Positions 27,401 to 39,270 of a DNA stretch of 64,000 nt are shown here, piece by piece; position 1 is the stretch's first letter; the number at the start of each line of letters is the position of its first letter. The notes under the pieces are model-generated. The model did no database searches. It saw nothing but the letters and a program-made list of their open reading frames with translations, and was not told the DNA's origin. The translations under genes and the position numbers were made by a program. The stretch is from Anthopleura xanthogrammica (taxonomy: Eukaryota; Cnidaria; Anthozoa; Actiniaria; Actiniidae): NCBI GenBank assembly GCA_964019055.1, contig OZ025212.1:4802766-4866765 (forward strand). The letters run 5' to 3'.

Positions 27401-30023
27401 AGTTACGCCGTGACCGTGACTTTGCTGTTCCTTAGCCTTTTGATTGGATAGGCAGTGATTTGATGCACTGTGATTGGTTCGTCTATTTCGTACCGTGACC
27501 GTGCGGTGTTCACTAACTTTTTACAAACATTGGAAACCTACTGTATCGAGTGTGTTGGTAGTGCGTGCGATAGAAAGCTAGCACCATCAAGGCACTGAAA
27601 AATAAGGATATTATACTAACTTGTGAAGTATTGGGTTTTTCATCAGATAAAGACAGTATTCAGCGCATTACATACCAAACCATCACGAGATCCGATGATG
27701 ATGTTGGCTACGAAAATGGCGCAGAAAAAAGTCTAAACCTTAATGGTAAAGGGGTCAACTTGACGGAGGACTTTGTACAGGTAATAGAAATATGCTTTTA
27801 TTTATTTTCTTACCAAAGAATTCGCTTTTGAACCGCAAACATGTCCGTCGATGTCCTCCGTGATTCAGAGTTCAATGAACATGTCAAAAGAAAATACCAT
27901 AATGTCCGAAGAAGATATTTCAGACGCCAGCTTAAAGATTCCACACTAAATGAATGATTAAAATGCACCTCTTGAAGCACGTCGGAATGCAGCTCAATTT
28001 GGAGGACAAAACAATAGGTTCCAATTCTCAGGAGATTGAAATTCTTTTCTGTAAAAAGGCGAATAAACGTCTTGGTATACGTATATTTTGAATAAAAAAT
28101 ATATAATTCTTCAATCCCCAGGTTGTTACATACCTTAAAGATGGTGATTCTCAGACTGATTACCATGCTAGTGTGGTACCAAAACCCAAGGTGTTGAAAA
28201 GACCAAGAAAAGACACAGGATTACCATTAAACATCATCCTTCTTGGTCTAGATGGCAACTCAGACGCAAACTTCCAGCGATTTTTACCCGATGCGTTTAA
28301 ATTCCTGAAAGATGATTTGAAGGCGTTTATTTTTAAGGGGTTTTCTTTATTGGGCGAGGCCACTACTCCTCAACTGACTGGACTGCTGACGGGCAAGTCG
28401 GTCGAGGATAATTGTGCCGTGCATGAGGCAAGGAAGGGAAAGACTATTGATGGAACAGTCGATAAGTGGCCGTTTATTTTCAGAAATTTGAAAGAACATG
28501 GGTATGCTACCATGTTTAGTGAAGATGCACCGAATATTGGTAAGTATGGAATCTATATATTGCTTCAGACGCTTGGAATCAGGAGTGCCTCAAGGATTGG
28601 TCTTGGGACCCTCTCTTTATCCTATTTGAGAGTTTGAGTCACCAGTAGAAAATTAAATGTATATAAAGGAAAAACTCTCCTCTTTCCTGCTTGGATTCAG
28701 GTCGCTCTTGGAGTGCCCCAAGGATCGGCCTTGGGACCCTTCTCTTGATCATATTTGTAAATTTAATTCATCAGTAGTAAATTAAAAATGGTATAAAAAA
28801 AGGAAAATCCTCATTGTCCTCCGATATGAGTCGCTTTTAATCCTGGTCAGGATGAAGTGTTGATGAGGAATTTGGCTGTCCAAAGCCCCACAAAGCACGG
28901 TATTTTTCACTGACAATCACTGAATAGATCTTTTCTCTCCCCAGGTGCGTTTCACCTTAGGCTTAACGGCTTCAAAACTCAGCCCTGTGACCACTACGGC
29001 CGTTATTTCTGGTGGGCAGTACCTTACGATGATGCAATGGGAGTCCACGAAGACTGCATTAACTCACAACCCCAGCACGTCATGCAATTGGAATATCTTC
29101 GTAGCTTTATCAAAGCATACCCCAAAACCCCAAAGTTTGCATTAACTTTTCTGGGGAGTCTCTGTCACAAGAGTTTCAACATGGTCAGTAGTGGCGCCAA
29201 GGATGTCTATGAATTATTAAAATCCTTAAAGGAAGATAACCATCTTGATAATACGATGTTGATCGTTTTTGGAGACCACGGCGCCCGGTTTGACGAGATA
29301 CGGTCAACTCTACAAGGGAAACTTGAGGAGAGACTTCCATTCTTGTCTATTACTCTTCCGCAGTGGTTTCGAGAAAAGCATCCAAATTTTGTTAAAAATC
29401 TTCAGCAGAATACTCGTCGAATTATCTCTCCGTTAGATCTGCATGCAACTTTTATGCATGTTTTAAAATACCCAGAAAATCCTTCCAAGTCTTCTCTCAC
29501 CACTGGTTCGAGCCTTTTTGAGGCGCTGCCAGAAAACCGCGAGTGCAAAGATGCTGGCATACCATCTCATTTTTGCCCGTGTATTCTATGGAAACCGATT
29601 CCAACGACGCATAGTCATGTTGAGATCGGAGCGCACTTGACTGTTGCGCATATCAATAACTTGCTTGGAAAGGATTCGTCTGTATCTCATTTGTGCCATA
29701 AACTCAAATTACACCAGATTGTAAGTGCGGTTCAAGGAATGCCAAATAGAAACGTTCAGCTTTTCAAGGGGATAAAAGATGGCAATGGCCTCGGCGTAGG
29801 TGAACCGATTTACAACGACGAAAGTGAACCGTTAGAGTGTACCTACGAAGTACAGATAAAAGTTAAACCTAGTATGGCGCTATTTGAAGCGACTGTTAAG
29901 ATTATTGACGGGAAATTTGTTGTCAATGGAGACATTAGTCGCGTGAATCGCTACGGAACACAGTCTGAATGCATCGTTAAGTCGCATCCTTCGCTGAGAA
30001 AGTTTTGTCTTTGTAGACACTGA
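24444..30023 (+). CDS. DUF229 sulfatase-like type II membrane protein
   Basis: Seven coding exons: 24444-24587, 25655-25720, 26587-26773, 27110-27316, 27647-27780, 28122-28539, 28945-30023 (2235 nt, 744 aa, phases agree). Arg-rich start, then an uncleaved hydrophobic anchor (15-30), so the bulk is lumenal or extracellular. The DUF229 domain (alkaline phosphatase/sulfatase fold) starts at NIILLGLDGNSDANF (283-297), where D290 and S293 occupy the usual metal/nucleophile region, continues through the Trp-rich FWWAVPYDD, and carries the metal-binding FGDHGARF (D496, H497) followed by the typical LEERLPFLSITLPQWF. The conserved histidine before the core is in HKSFN, where many members have HD. A Cys-rich C-terminal part follows (ECKDAGIPSHFCPC...). 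Substrate unknown for the family. An acceptor directly before the ATG suggests an upstream 5' UTR exon. Confidence 0.88.
24684..25181. mobile_element. 498-bp MITE, second copy of the 1554-2052 family, inverted
   Basis: Same ends CATAGTTAATGGAGTGG / CCACTCCATTAACTATG, interior matching the reverse complement of 1554-2052. The 7-bp flanks TTTATAT (24677-24683) and GTTACAT (25182-25188) agree at five positions, consistent with an eroded duplication. In intron 1 of the DUF229 gene. Confidence 0.85.
25779..25985 (+). repeat. Diverged SINE copy
   Basis: Plus strand: GGTATGCGCTACTACGGCAC head, GGCTCGGTTCCAGGC at the B-box position, TCACATGTGAGTTGAAG, CTCTCCCTTGCCATAAGGG and TTTTCTTCCTCCGG. A related subfamily piece lies at 35490-35600. 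Confidence 0.55.
25983..26110. mobile_element. Hairpin MITE, TAGACCCCTTGCA family (copy 4)
   Basis: Starts TAGACCGCTTGCACGCGACG; arms CAATTTGAAGGACAAAACAA and TTGTTTTGTCCTCCAAATTG. It joins directly to the SINE at 25779-25985. Confidence 0.7.
26285..26345. repeat. Fragment with TTTCGGCAGAAACGTC motif
   Basis: ACATGTTTCGGCAGAAACGT and CGCCATCATCAGTG, a string type I associate with ends of Penelope-like elements. Short and uncertain; in intron 2 of the DUF229 gene. Confidence 0.3.
27966..28049. mobile_element. Hairpin MITE, TAGACCCCTTGCA family (copy 5, truncated)
   Basis: Only the left arm and centre remain: CACCTCTTGAAGCACGTCGG through CAGGAGATTGAAATTCTTTT; the right arm is lost. Intron 5 of the DUF229 gene. 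Confidence 0.7.
28555..28800 (+). pseudogene. Tandem pair of reverse-transcriptase-like fragments
   Basis: Two copies of a roughly 133-bp block, each holding a frame reading GVPQG-x-x-LGP (GGAGTGCCTCAAGGATTGG, 28578; GGAGTGCCCCAAGGATCGG, 28708), the fingers/palm motif of LINE-type reverse transcriptases; the second continues LLIIFVNLI after a shift. Both are broken by stops. They lie in intron 6 of the DUF229 gene. Confidence 0.45.
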
Positions 30024-30260
30024 TGCAAGCTAACAAATATGCTGGCGGCCATATTGGTGGTACGAAAAGGGCTAACGAACGATGCCTGAATTAGCTACCT
30101 CCAATTTGGTGAAGATTACTTACCTCATTATAAAAATGCCCAGTTAGTGGCCATATTCAGTTGGTGGTACAACAAAAAGGCTAACGACCGAAGTCTGAAT
30201 TAACTGCCTAATATGGTGGAAGTCTAGAGTACTTACCTCCAACTTGTCTCACTTGCGTCG

Positions 30261-30443
30261 GCTATAGATGGGTTTCACTTGACGTCATTTCCTGTCTCGT
30301 GCGGAATGTTCCTCAGCTGAATCACAAGTTTTTAATAGCATTATTTCTGGCTGACAGCACATGGTGGTCAGTGTTTGACCACCATTTGGAGCAGATAATG
30401 AGATTCAAAGACTTTTATCAGCTGATTGAAATCCAGCTATAGC
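30261..30443. repeat. GGGTTTCACTTGACGTC-family repeat, best copy
   Basis: Runs from GATGGGTTTCACTTGACGTC to CAGCTGATTGAAATCCAGC and is bounded by CTATAG-like bases on both sides (GGCTATAG left, GCTATAGC right). Confidence 0.65.
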
Positions 30444-31274
30444 AAACAAATTCTTTAAATTCCAGAAGACGTTGTTCATCTGCTTTGATATAATATAGCA
30501 AAACAAATTGGGCTTTTCTCTTCGCAGAGACTAAATTAATCGTATTGATATTTTGTTGTGCTTGTCATCCAACATGGCTGCCATCACGTGATAAATCGGC
30601 TGAGCCGAGTAGCTTTAGCCTCAAGCTGTAAAGTGTTTTTGAATCCTCGAGGCCGAGGAAAGGTTAGAACAGTGGTTTTTATGGGAACGTAGAAGCAACT
30701 TATTAGATTTTGTATTTTTACCAATTTTTACAATTACGAATTCGGCTACGATTTTAATGACCAATCGAAGAATATTTTTCAACCAAACTTAAAATTTTAA
30801 GTTACGTTGAAGAATTTTGCTGTTATGATCATATAAATGGTATCTTTATAATATGTTAAAAAATACTTAGGATAGTACGCGCGCTCTCATTGGTCGAAAG
30901 CTGTGTTTTCATCACGCTATGAAGGCACGGAAATGACGTAACAAGCAAACCTGTTTTTGTTCGAGTTAACTCGGGCATACTTTGCCCGAGTTAATTCCCA
31001 CATATTTACACTTAATTAAAAAACAATTCGACTTTACTCTATAGGGAGGGGAGGGTGGGGAGGGGGAATTCCGGCATATTTTTATCAAAATGTTAATATA
31101 TATTTCTTTTAGGTTCTTTATTTATGGAGAAATTGAAATTTTAAGATTGATAGATAGAATAATATAAATAAACGTTCAAATACAATTCTAGCTGTCTTAA
31201 AGCATTTTTTACACCTGTAGGAGTGGAAGGGCTATTTTTGCGTCGCAGACAATTGCAAATTTAAAACTCAAATT

Positions 31275-31463
31275 TTATTGACCAAAGTCAGGGCACGGGT
31301 AACTCACAAATGGAACCCTGAAACAACCTCTGGGCTGATCAAAGTCAGCTGCACTGCTAACTCACAGAACTATTTGGAATTTAGCGTGCTAGGTTTTGCG
31401 GAGGGAGGAAAAATGGAGAAAACGCGAAGCCTAACAAAATCTACTCACAATGGAGGGGCCTGA
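31275..31463 (-). repeat. SINE copy
   Basis: On the plus strand: two copies of the tail complement (GTCAGGGCACGGGTAACTCA, then AAAGTCAGCTGCACTGCTAA) and TTTTGCGGAGGGAGGAAAAA. The tail unit is doubled, as in the triplicated tail at 61963-62305. Confidence 0.65.
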
Positions 31464-32626
31464 AGGGGGGTCAATCCCATTTCCCAGCCAAAAAAGGATG
31501 TAAAATCTCAATTCGAGTTAAGTAGAGTTAGAGATTTTGCAAAATCCCAATCCCAGTAATGGCTAAATCCCAGTCCCAGTGCGTGAAATCCTATTTTCCC
31601 AGCCCCAAAAAAGGCGAAACTCAGTTCCCATTTTATCCCTTCAGGGCCCTCACATGCAATGCTTAGTGCTTGCTCGTTTCGTCAAGAACGCGTGAGAGGG
31701 AAAGAGAGACTGGAGACAACTAACCCACACTTCCTTTCTGTTCTCGGTCTCTTTTCATTCCTTATCCATAAAATCTTTCCCACGAATTGTTTACCTTGAC
31801 ACATACTATCATCCTTCGAAGACTACATCTCTTACCTTGAATGAGCTAACTGTGGTGGATCCGCATAAGGTAAGTCAAACTGGGATCCCTGTGGATAGGA
31901 CATTCTTATTGATGTAACTGCCACTAGAGTTTAATACTTACATTCTTATCATTGTTATACCATTGTCTTAAGTTCCTACATTACTTTTCATGCACAATGC
32001 GTAATTTTTGGGGTTGTCTCTTTTTCATCAAATTTATTTATTTATTGCCTTAGCAGTTGGAGAAAAGAAAAGATTCAAAATATCAATCGCAATCCGATCC
32101 CCATTCATTATCCTTACCATCCCCATTTGTACATCCACAAAAAAAATCAAAAACAAACTGAAAAGTTAGGACTTATTGAGAACATTGAGAACTGTGTCAT
32201 ACCCGCACACCGCGCGCGCACATACGTACTTTTTGCCGCTCCCAGGCAGCGGAGAACTAGTAACTAATAACTTACGGCGCATGTGCTATGAGTTCTATGA
32301 GTGTTTAATGGGACAGTGTTACCTTCTACAACAAAATCTATTATTCGCTAGACTTTTTTAGCCATTCAATCCGAGAATATCAACCTCCTTCATAAATCTT
32401 GAGATAGTCTGAGTAGCTTTAGATTATTTTCTATTTTTGCCATTTTTGGGGTCATTTTGTCGTATGATTGAGCAATCAATATAAAGAGAGTTAGAAATCT
32501 CCTTAGATTCAGCAACCAATAGAAAGCCAGCTTCTTAGTAGGTTTCAAGGGGTTGTTTTACTCAACGGGAGAGCAAAGCAAGAAGTGAACAGGATTCACC
32601 AATGTTTATACGAATTTTATGCCGCT

Positions 32627-35600
32627 ATGGCTTCCCTTAAAGGCCCAGGAACAGAGCTGAAGCAGCAGTTTGTCACCAAGGAAGGTGTCTATAAGCTCAT
32701 GACGTTATCTGAGTACTCTCGGCCGAATAAGATGCCGTATTCAGCTCAACAATGTCATCCTGTGAAAGTATCCTTCGTCACAGTCAAAGAACCCGGAGGA
32801 TGCAATGACCGTATTGCCTTCAACGTTGGCAGAGACTTGTATTTTTATATTTATAAAGGTGTAAGAAAGGTGAGTGACTAACGAACAACAGCTCAGTCTG
32901 CAGTGTTCGTGATGTTCGACGTTGGACTCGGAAATTTTGACCCAACAGTTCGGCACTTCCTGCAAATCATACACGAAGCAAAGCTTGCAATGATTATTAA
33001 TTTAGTCGAGCATTCTTTTCCATTTTAGTGTATTTTGGTCAGCTAGAATTCTTTAATAATGAATAAATTCTGTAGTTCACTCTTTTAGTGGTCCAAGACA
33101 CGATTTAGTTTGTGCTAGGCGAATATTTTGAACTTATAAAACTTAGATATCTCTCTACGATTCAATGAGATCAGGTCGCAAAATATTCCGCTTCGTGCAG
33201 ATTTTCCACACCATCGTAAACTTATTATGATTCCCTATTGAGATCTTATTCTTAATGCTTAGAATGAAAAGAAATACCTCTTTGAGCAAAGATTTACTGG
33301 GGAATTCAGAGGTTGTTAATATATTTGAATCTCATGAATTTACAGCAACAGCAACTAAGCGAAGGTCCTTCAAGCTTAGTTTTCCAAGACGAAAATATAT
33401 AAAAAACCGAAAAATATGAAGATTAAAATTCCTATGTTTTTATTCCTTCGCTGGTATTTTGAAAGTACAAGGAGAAAATCTCGTTGTAAATCAATGTAGT
33501 TTATTATTCTGCTTTCATTTTAATCCACTGTCACCTCTGAGAATAGAATTATGAGTAGACGGTCGAAGGGTTGGTTATGTTAGCTTTCTTTACACCTGGT
33601 AACATTAATAATGACCGCTCACAGGGAAAAACAGCGAGATCATAAACTGAATTTCTACTGCTATTTCTTACCAAATGATACTGGTACATTCCTAATACAT
33701 TTTACAGATATTTTTTGGTCTAGTGGTTTTTTCATCTACCTCTGTTGAAGTTTGATATATACTGTATCTTATATATCTACTAAATTGTTTGATTTCATAT
33801 CATAATTATAAACTTAGAACTAGATCTCTGTAGAGATATGGTTGAACATAGTTCTGGGTGCCCAAGGCCAGGCAGGATAGTTAAATTGACTAGCTTGCGT
33901 CGTAAAACTGTTCTCGGTCTGCATAAACATTGAAATGCTTGAATCACTTAAGTTAATAGCCTCATTATATATAAACACCTTTAATACCAAATGATCTACT
34001 GTATGTGCAATCTGGATAGCAAAAAAAGAAGCATCCCTAAAAATATATTTTGTGAAGATCTCGGTTGAAGTGGAATTATCATCATTTGAAGTAGGTATTG
34101 AAAAAAATTAAAAATCATTAGCCCTAAGGTTCTATGATTTTGGGTTCCCATTTGTTTAATAATTCTACAGCTGATTCTACTATCTTAATATTTTTTAGAC
34201 TTTTCATGTGGAATAACCGAATATAGCTCATTTCTACTGGAATGACTTTGGTTTGTTTCTATAATGCTCTCCATCCACATGGCATAAACTCATAAGATAT
34301 GTTTATGATCATGAAAGTAATACTAAAGTATTATATTCAAATTGGTTATGTTTCCCAATTATGGTGAAATTGACAACTATCTTGTATTTATTTGTGGCAT
34401 ACCATTAATTTACCCCATGCCGAGGGTTAGTCAACTCAAACAAAAATACTCTAATAAAGACCTGAAAAATTGTGGTCAGAAAATATCGATAACAGTTAAC
34501 TACCTATAACTAACTATCCATAATGGACAGGATTCATATTTGATCCTACATAGAGGAAGTCATCTGACAAATCTTTGCCTTCCTGGTCATTTTGAACATT
34601 AAATTTTAACATTGTGCCAGAAACGAGGCCCGGGGGGGGGACTCCCTTATAAAAGGGGGCGGGGGTCCTCGTCGGAAATTTCGAAAATGACCCCTAAAGG
34701 GACCTGTATTTTGAGATGATGGGCGTGGCAGTGATGAAATTTCACCCCTAAGAGGGACCAATCAATAAGTGACACAATCCAAAAATGGGATTAAAATAAA
34801 AATCAATCTTTGAAAAGAAGCATTGTTGCTGATCTTATACCATAAGTGGGACCACAAAACTCAGCTAGTGGGCATTCTCGTCGTTATCACCCTAAGCGGG
34901 ACCAAAACACTGATTTCAAACCCTAAAAGGGACGACGAGGACCCCCACCCCCTTTTATAAGGGAGTCCCCCCCCCCCGGGAAACGAGGTATGACCAAGCT
35001 AAAACTAATTTGACCAGTCATCATGATTGGCGACTTTCTGGCCATTATTTCAAGCCCTGAAATTTTATCATGAATTATATTAATCTTAGACTTATTTTAT
35101 TTTACAGGCTGCAGACCTAACCAAACCACTTGATAAAAGAGTTTACAAAGGCACAATCCCCACCTGTCATGACTTTAATCTACTGACAAGAAGTTCTGAG
35201 AGCTTAGAATTGTTAATAGGTTTTTCTGCTGGTCAGGTTCAATTGTTGGATCCCATTAGACATGAAGTTAATAAACTTTTCAATGAAGAGGTAAATGGGT
35301 TATCTAAGAGTGCCTCTCTAAAAGAGGTTTTAACACCAATTTATACCTCTATAAAGCCCAAATCTATTAATTATTTGATGGCCAAAAGACCAGCTATCCT
35401 ACTAATGCAAACTTTCATTTGGGTGGCATATGCTGCTAATGCGTCGTCCAATGGCTTGGAGTCGCTTGTTTGAGCCCTATGGTTATCATATGTTAATTGA
35501 GTTTGTTTGATGTGTTGTTCTCTCCCTTGCCACAAGGGTGTTCTCTGGTTTTCCTCCCTCTGTAAAAAATCAACATGTGTGTTAAGAGTTGTGTACGTAT

Positions 35601-37808
35601 AGAATATTTGAATGTAGTAATGAGTGTGAGTATGGAAGATACATTTACATGGCCTGACAAGCTTCTACATGTAGCTTTAAAGCAAACCATGTATAAATAA
35701 AAAGATGTTTATTTTATGTCATTACTTTCACAGCGTACTGTAGACAAGACAAAAGTCACTTGCTTAAAATGGATTCCTGGTTCGGAAAACTTGTTTTTAG
35801 TTTCACACGAAAGCAGTAATATGTATGTTTACAATAAGGAAAATCCCGCAGGGACTGGGCCGCCGCAATATGCTTTAATGAAGCAAGGACCTGGCTATAC
35901 GGTACATAGTGGGAAATCAAAGACCACAAGAAATCCTGTGTGTAAATGGACAGTAGGTGAATTTGGAATCAATGAATTCTCTTTTTCTCCGGACTGTAAG
36001 CATATAGCTGTGGTATCTCAAGATGGTTGTCTTAGAGTCTTTGATTTTGATTCACAAACTTTATATGGAGTAATGAAGAGTTACTTTGGTGGTTTAACAT
36101 GTGTATGTTGGAGTCCTGATGGCAAGTACATTGTTACAGGAGGCGAAGATGACTTAGTAACAGTATGGTCGTTTCATGAGAGGAGAGTCATTGCCCGAGG
36201 ACAAGGACACCAGTCATGGATAAGTGTAGTTGCATTTGATCCCTATACTACTAGTTTTAGTGGTGATGGGAGAGTGGATGAAAGTGATGAGGAAGACATT
36301 GAAGAAAATGGACCAAGAAACTCACCTTGTAGCACCTCAGGTCCCGACAAAGGTGTAACTTCGTATCGTTTTGGTTCTGTCGGCCATGACACAATGTTAC
36401 TATTATGGGACTTAGGTGAAGATGTTTTGAGACCTCAACGGCCCAGAGGTCGCAGTATTAGAACTCACACAATGTCAAATTCTCATCTAGTTAACTCAAA
36501 TTCTATCTCTAATGGACCTGTTTGCTGGGAATCAAACCATGGAGCCGCTTCATCGAATGACACTTCCAGAAGCTTAACAAAAGTTCACAGCTTAAGTAAA
36601 TCTGTAGAACAACTTGTTACCATCAGGGACTACTCTCCGGGCACTTCTATATGTCCAAGAATTGTAGAGGCTCCATTGCTTGAACCTTTAGTTGCTAAAA
36701 AGATTGCATACGAAAGGTTAACAGACATTGTATTTCGGGAGGACTGTATCGTGACAGCCTGCCAGGAAGGATTTGTTCGAACATGGGCACGACCAGGTAA
36801 AGTGGTAAGTGTTTGCCAGGCAACTGCAAACATACCCCTTTCTCACAAACTTTGATTTTTCCAGTTTTTTCTTTAGGTTAAAATGCTTTTTCTTATGGAC
36901 AGACCCCATGCATGGGTAGGCCCTTTTCATGTCGAGAGCAGGTCGAAGACACTCATACATATACTTAAGAACAAATTGCTTTGGTAGTTTGTCTAAGTAG
37001 CTGCACCCAACTCAGCCAGAATAAGGCCTATTTATGAGTCATCACTATTCTAGAATAGTCAGAGGGGCCATTAGACTGTCCTTGAATTTCAAAAGCTCCA
37101 CACAGAGTCATTCACTCAGAGTTAGTCTCAATATTGCAGGGCCAAATTATCAAAAAAATACCAACCATAAATACAGGATTCAAGAATACTTGGAATCACT
37201 ATTTTATTACCTTATAGTTATTAAGTTTAAGGATTAGCCTGATCTTGAATCAATTTTGTGATTGCCTGGTTCTTGTTTTATATTTCAATAGTGAGTTGTT
37301 GTACTTGAGTCTCTACAGTATTTGCTTGTACATTCTGAAGCTGCTTCATGTTTCTGTGCTCCACAAATTATATCCATCAAACAAACGTTTATTAAATTAG
37401 ACAGTTGTAAATATGACAACCAGAACAAAAGAAAGTGTCCCTGAATTTGTCTGGGAGACAGAACCTTGAAAACAACTGCTTTAAGAGTGCAAAATCATGG
37501 TGTCCAATACTTAGGATAGAAGATTGCACAGCTGTGTCCACCCTAGCATTGCTATATCATACTTAATTTTCAATGTCCGTCGATACATAAATTGGTGGAA
37601 ATGACAAGCAATGTCACCCGCAAAATCACGTGGACCAGCTCTGTTCACAGCTATTCTGTTCATTGTCCATGTCGTAAGCTAAAAAACTAATTACCTTAAT
37701 AATTGTTTTGCAGGGCGTGGCGACAATGGGAACAGTAGTCTAATGGAGGATGATGAACCAGAAGTATTATGCAATGGTGATCATGAGCATCCTTCACAAT
37801 ATAGATAA
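32627..37808 (+). CDS. WDR20: WD repeat-containing protein 20
   Basis: Four coding exons: 32627-32869, 35108-35290, 35734-36796, 37714-37808 (1584 nt, 527 aa). Strong resemblance to animal WDR20: N-terminal EGVYKL...SEYSRPNKMP, YFYIYKGVRKAADLTKP across the first junction, GFSAGQVQLLDPI, KQGPGYTVH, the WD blades around CVCWSPDGKYIVTGGEDD and FGSVGHDTMLLLWDL, an acidic/Ser-rich insert between them, and the C-terminal CIVTACQEGFVRTW. In other animals WDR20 binds and activates the USP12/USP46-UAF1 deubiquitinases. Start: an in-frame ATG lies 14 codons upstream, but the downstream ATG (MASLKGP) fits the family. The end is ambiguous: CCAG|gtaaag joins the last exon in frame (RGDNGNSSL...); reading on instead gives RPGKVVSVCQ and a stop at 36855, which resembles the vertebrate end. 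Confidence 0.93.
34555..35060. repeat. Interspersed repeat in WDR20 intron 1, hosting a MITE
   Basis: The parts 34555-34628 and 34981-35060 (ATGACCAAGCTAAAACTAAT, CATCATGATTGGCGACTTTC, TTTCAAGCCCTG) match, inverted, the repeat at 42435-42615 in an SCFD1 intron, which has no insert. Confidence 0.75.
34629..34980. mobile_element. 352-bp MITE with 8-bp target duplication
   Basis: Ends CCCGGGGGGGGGACTCCCTT and GGGAGTCCCCCCCCCCCGGG, inverted for about 45 bp (through AAAAGGGGGCGGGGGTCCTC). Flanked by AAACGAGG at 34621-34628 and 34981-34988. The 8-bp duplication is hAT-like, but the ends are not typical, so class is left open. The low-complexity G/C ends may carry length errors. Confidence 0.9.
35490..35600 (+). 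repeat. SINE fragment
   Basis: CTCTCCCTTGCCACAAGGGT and GTTTTCCTCCCTCTG, matching the diverged copy at 25779-25985; head missing. WDR20 intron 2. Confidence 0.55.
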
Positions 37809-38142
37809 TTTTTCAATTCATTGCTTATCCTAATGTATTTTATTTATAGGCATTGTCAACACGTCAACCCATAGCCTTTCAATATTAGACATGCCATGAT
37901 TTAGAATAACACATTTTCAATCATTTGATGCACTTACAATTTTTGATGAATGGGAAATGTACAGTATGTGTATCGTAATAGCCGATTTACATGGTACACA
38001 ACTGTTGTGTACAAAAAGAAAAAAAGTTTTAAAGCAAGTTGTAGGGTTAATTTACACGACACAATTCGTGTTGTAAGCATGGTATAAGCAGATTACATGC
38101 CACAGTTGTAAGCAAAAGTTGTACTGTGTAAATCAGCATTAA

Positions 38143-38437
38143 CACATGAATGGCTTCTACTCTAAGCCAATCAAAAGTCTGAAAAATGAACACCATCCAA
38201 TCACAGTGTTTGAGTTCAGAAGCCATTTGAGTGTACCATAGCACTTGAATGGCTTCTACTCTAAGCCAATCAAAAGTCTGAAAAATGAATACCATCCAAT
38301 CACAGTGTTTAAGTTCAGAGGCCATTTGAGTGTACCACAGCACTTGAGTGGCTTCTACTGTACTCTAAGCCAATCAAGGAGCTGAAAAATGAACACCATC
38401 CAATCACAGTGTTTGAGTTCAGAAGCCATTTGAGTGC
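38143..38437. repeat. Three tandem ~100-bp units, each with two CCAAT motifs
   Basis: Units start at about 38143, 38242 and 38342. Each contains AATGGCTTCTACTCTAAGCC, GCCAATCAA, CATCCAATCACAGTG and AGAAGCCATTTGAGTG, so each also forms an inverted pair (ATGGCTTCT / AGAAGCCAT). Confidence 0.85.
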
Positions 38438-39054
38438 AGTCACACTGGTATTATACATCCAACCCCACCGCACCCCCACATGCAAAATTGTTCACAAGCT
38501 TCAACCCGCAAGTTTAATATAATCATGCATTTTTGGGCATTTACACAGTCATGCTGACATGTTTTAGTCTTGGCTAATATCAACAAGCATGCTTTAAGCT
38601 ATTCTACTGTAGCCAAGCATATTCGTAATCATTACTTATACATTGTTTGATCTGCATTACGATAACCTTTAATGCCCTAAAAAGCTGTCGATGTTCTGTC
38701 AAAATGATAATTATTACTCTTGAAAATATTACTTTCTGTTCAATAATTTGCAAGTTTATAGTTATCAAAGAGAAAACAGTTTTCCCTAACGAAGGTATTT
38801 ACGAAAGCTGTCTGTGGAGATAGTTCCATCCAATTTCATAATGTCATTACTTAACTCATACAGAGTGACCACGACTCCAGACATTTGGTATTCTGACCCT
38901 TGTCAAGGTCTGAATTTGTAATAAAATTTGTAATCATTTTGAATTGACAGAAGTTAAATGACCAGACGTTTAATAAGGGAAGCACTCCGTCAGCATTGTC
39001 ATGCAAGTCTACTTAATTCTAATATTAAAAGTTTCATCCGTCATACTGGAGCCA

Positions 39055-39270
39055 GTACTATGAAGCCTGAATAATTTATCCACCGTATAAGCACTGTCCA
39101 GTGGATAAAAGCGCTGTCCAGCGAATAGTTATTGATAAGATAAAATAAAGTGGATAGCTTCTTTTCAGGCTTTGTGCAAACAAATTACGCCATCTGGATA
39201 AAGTTTTCAGCTGATCAATGATTTTTCTGGTGGATAGTGCATATTCCGGCTTCATGCAACCAGCTTGTGA
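39055..39270. repeat. Short repeat with CACTGTCCAGTGGATAA motif
   Basis: Left part ATTTATCCACCGTATAAGCACTG, CAGTGGATAAAAGCGCTG; right part TTTTTCTGGTGGATAGTGCA is the loose inverse. A common type of small non-coding transposon remnant. Confidence 0.45.

Larger units (their letters stand above)
30024..32626. other. Intergenic between DUF229 gene and WDR20
   Basis: Contains two diverged direct repeats just after the DUF229 stop (GGTACGAAAAGGGCTAACGA, 30059; GGTACAACAAAAAGGCTAACG, 30165), the repeat at 30261-30443, a G-rich run at 31042-31072 and a SINE at 31275-31463. A donor-like ATAAGgtaagt at 31868 could close a 5' UTR exon of WDR20. No coding gene recognised. Confidence 0.4.
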
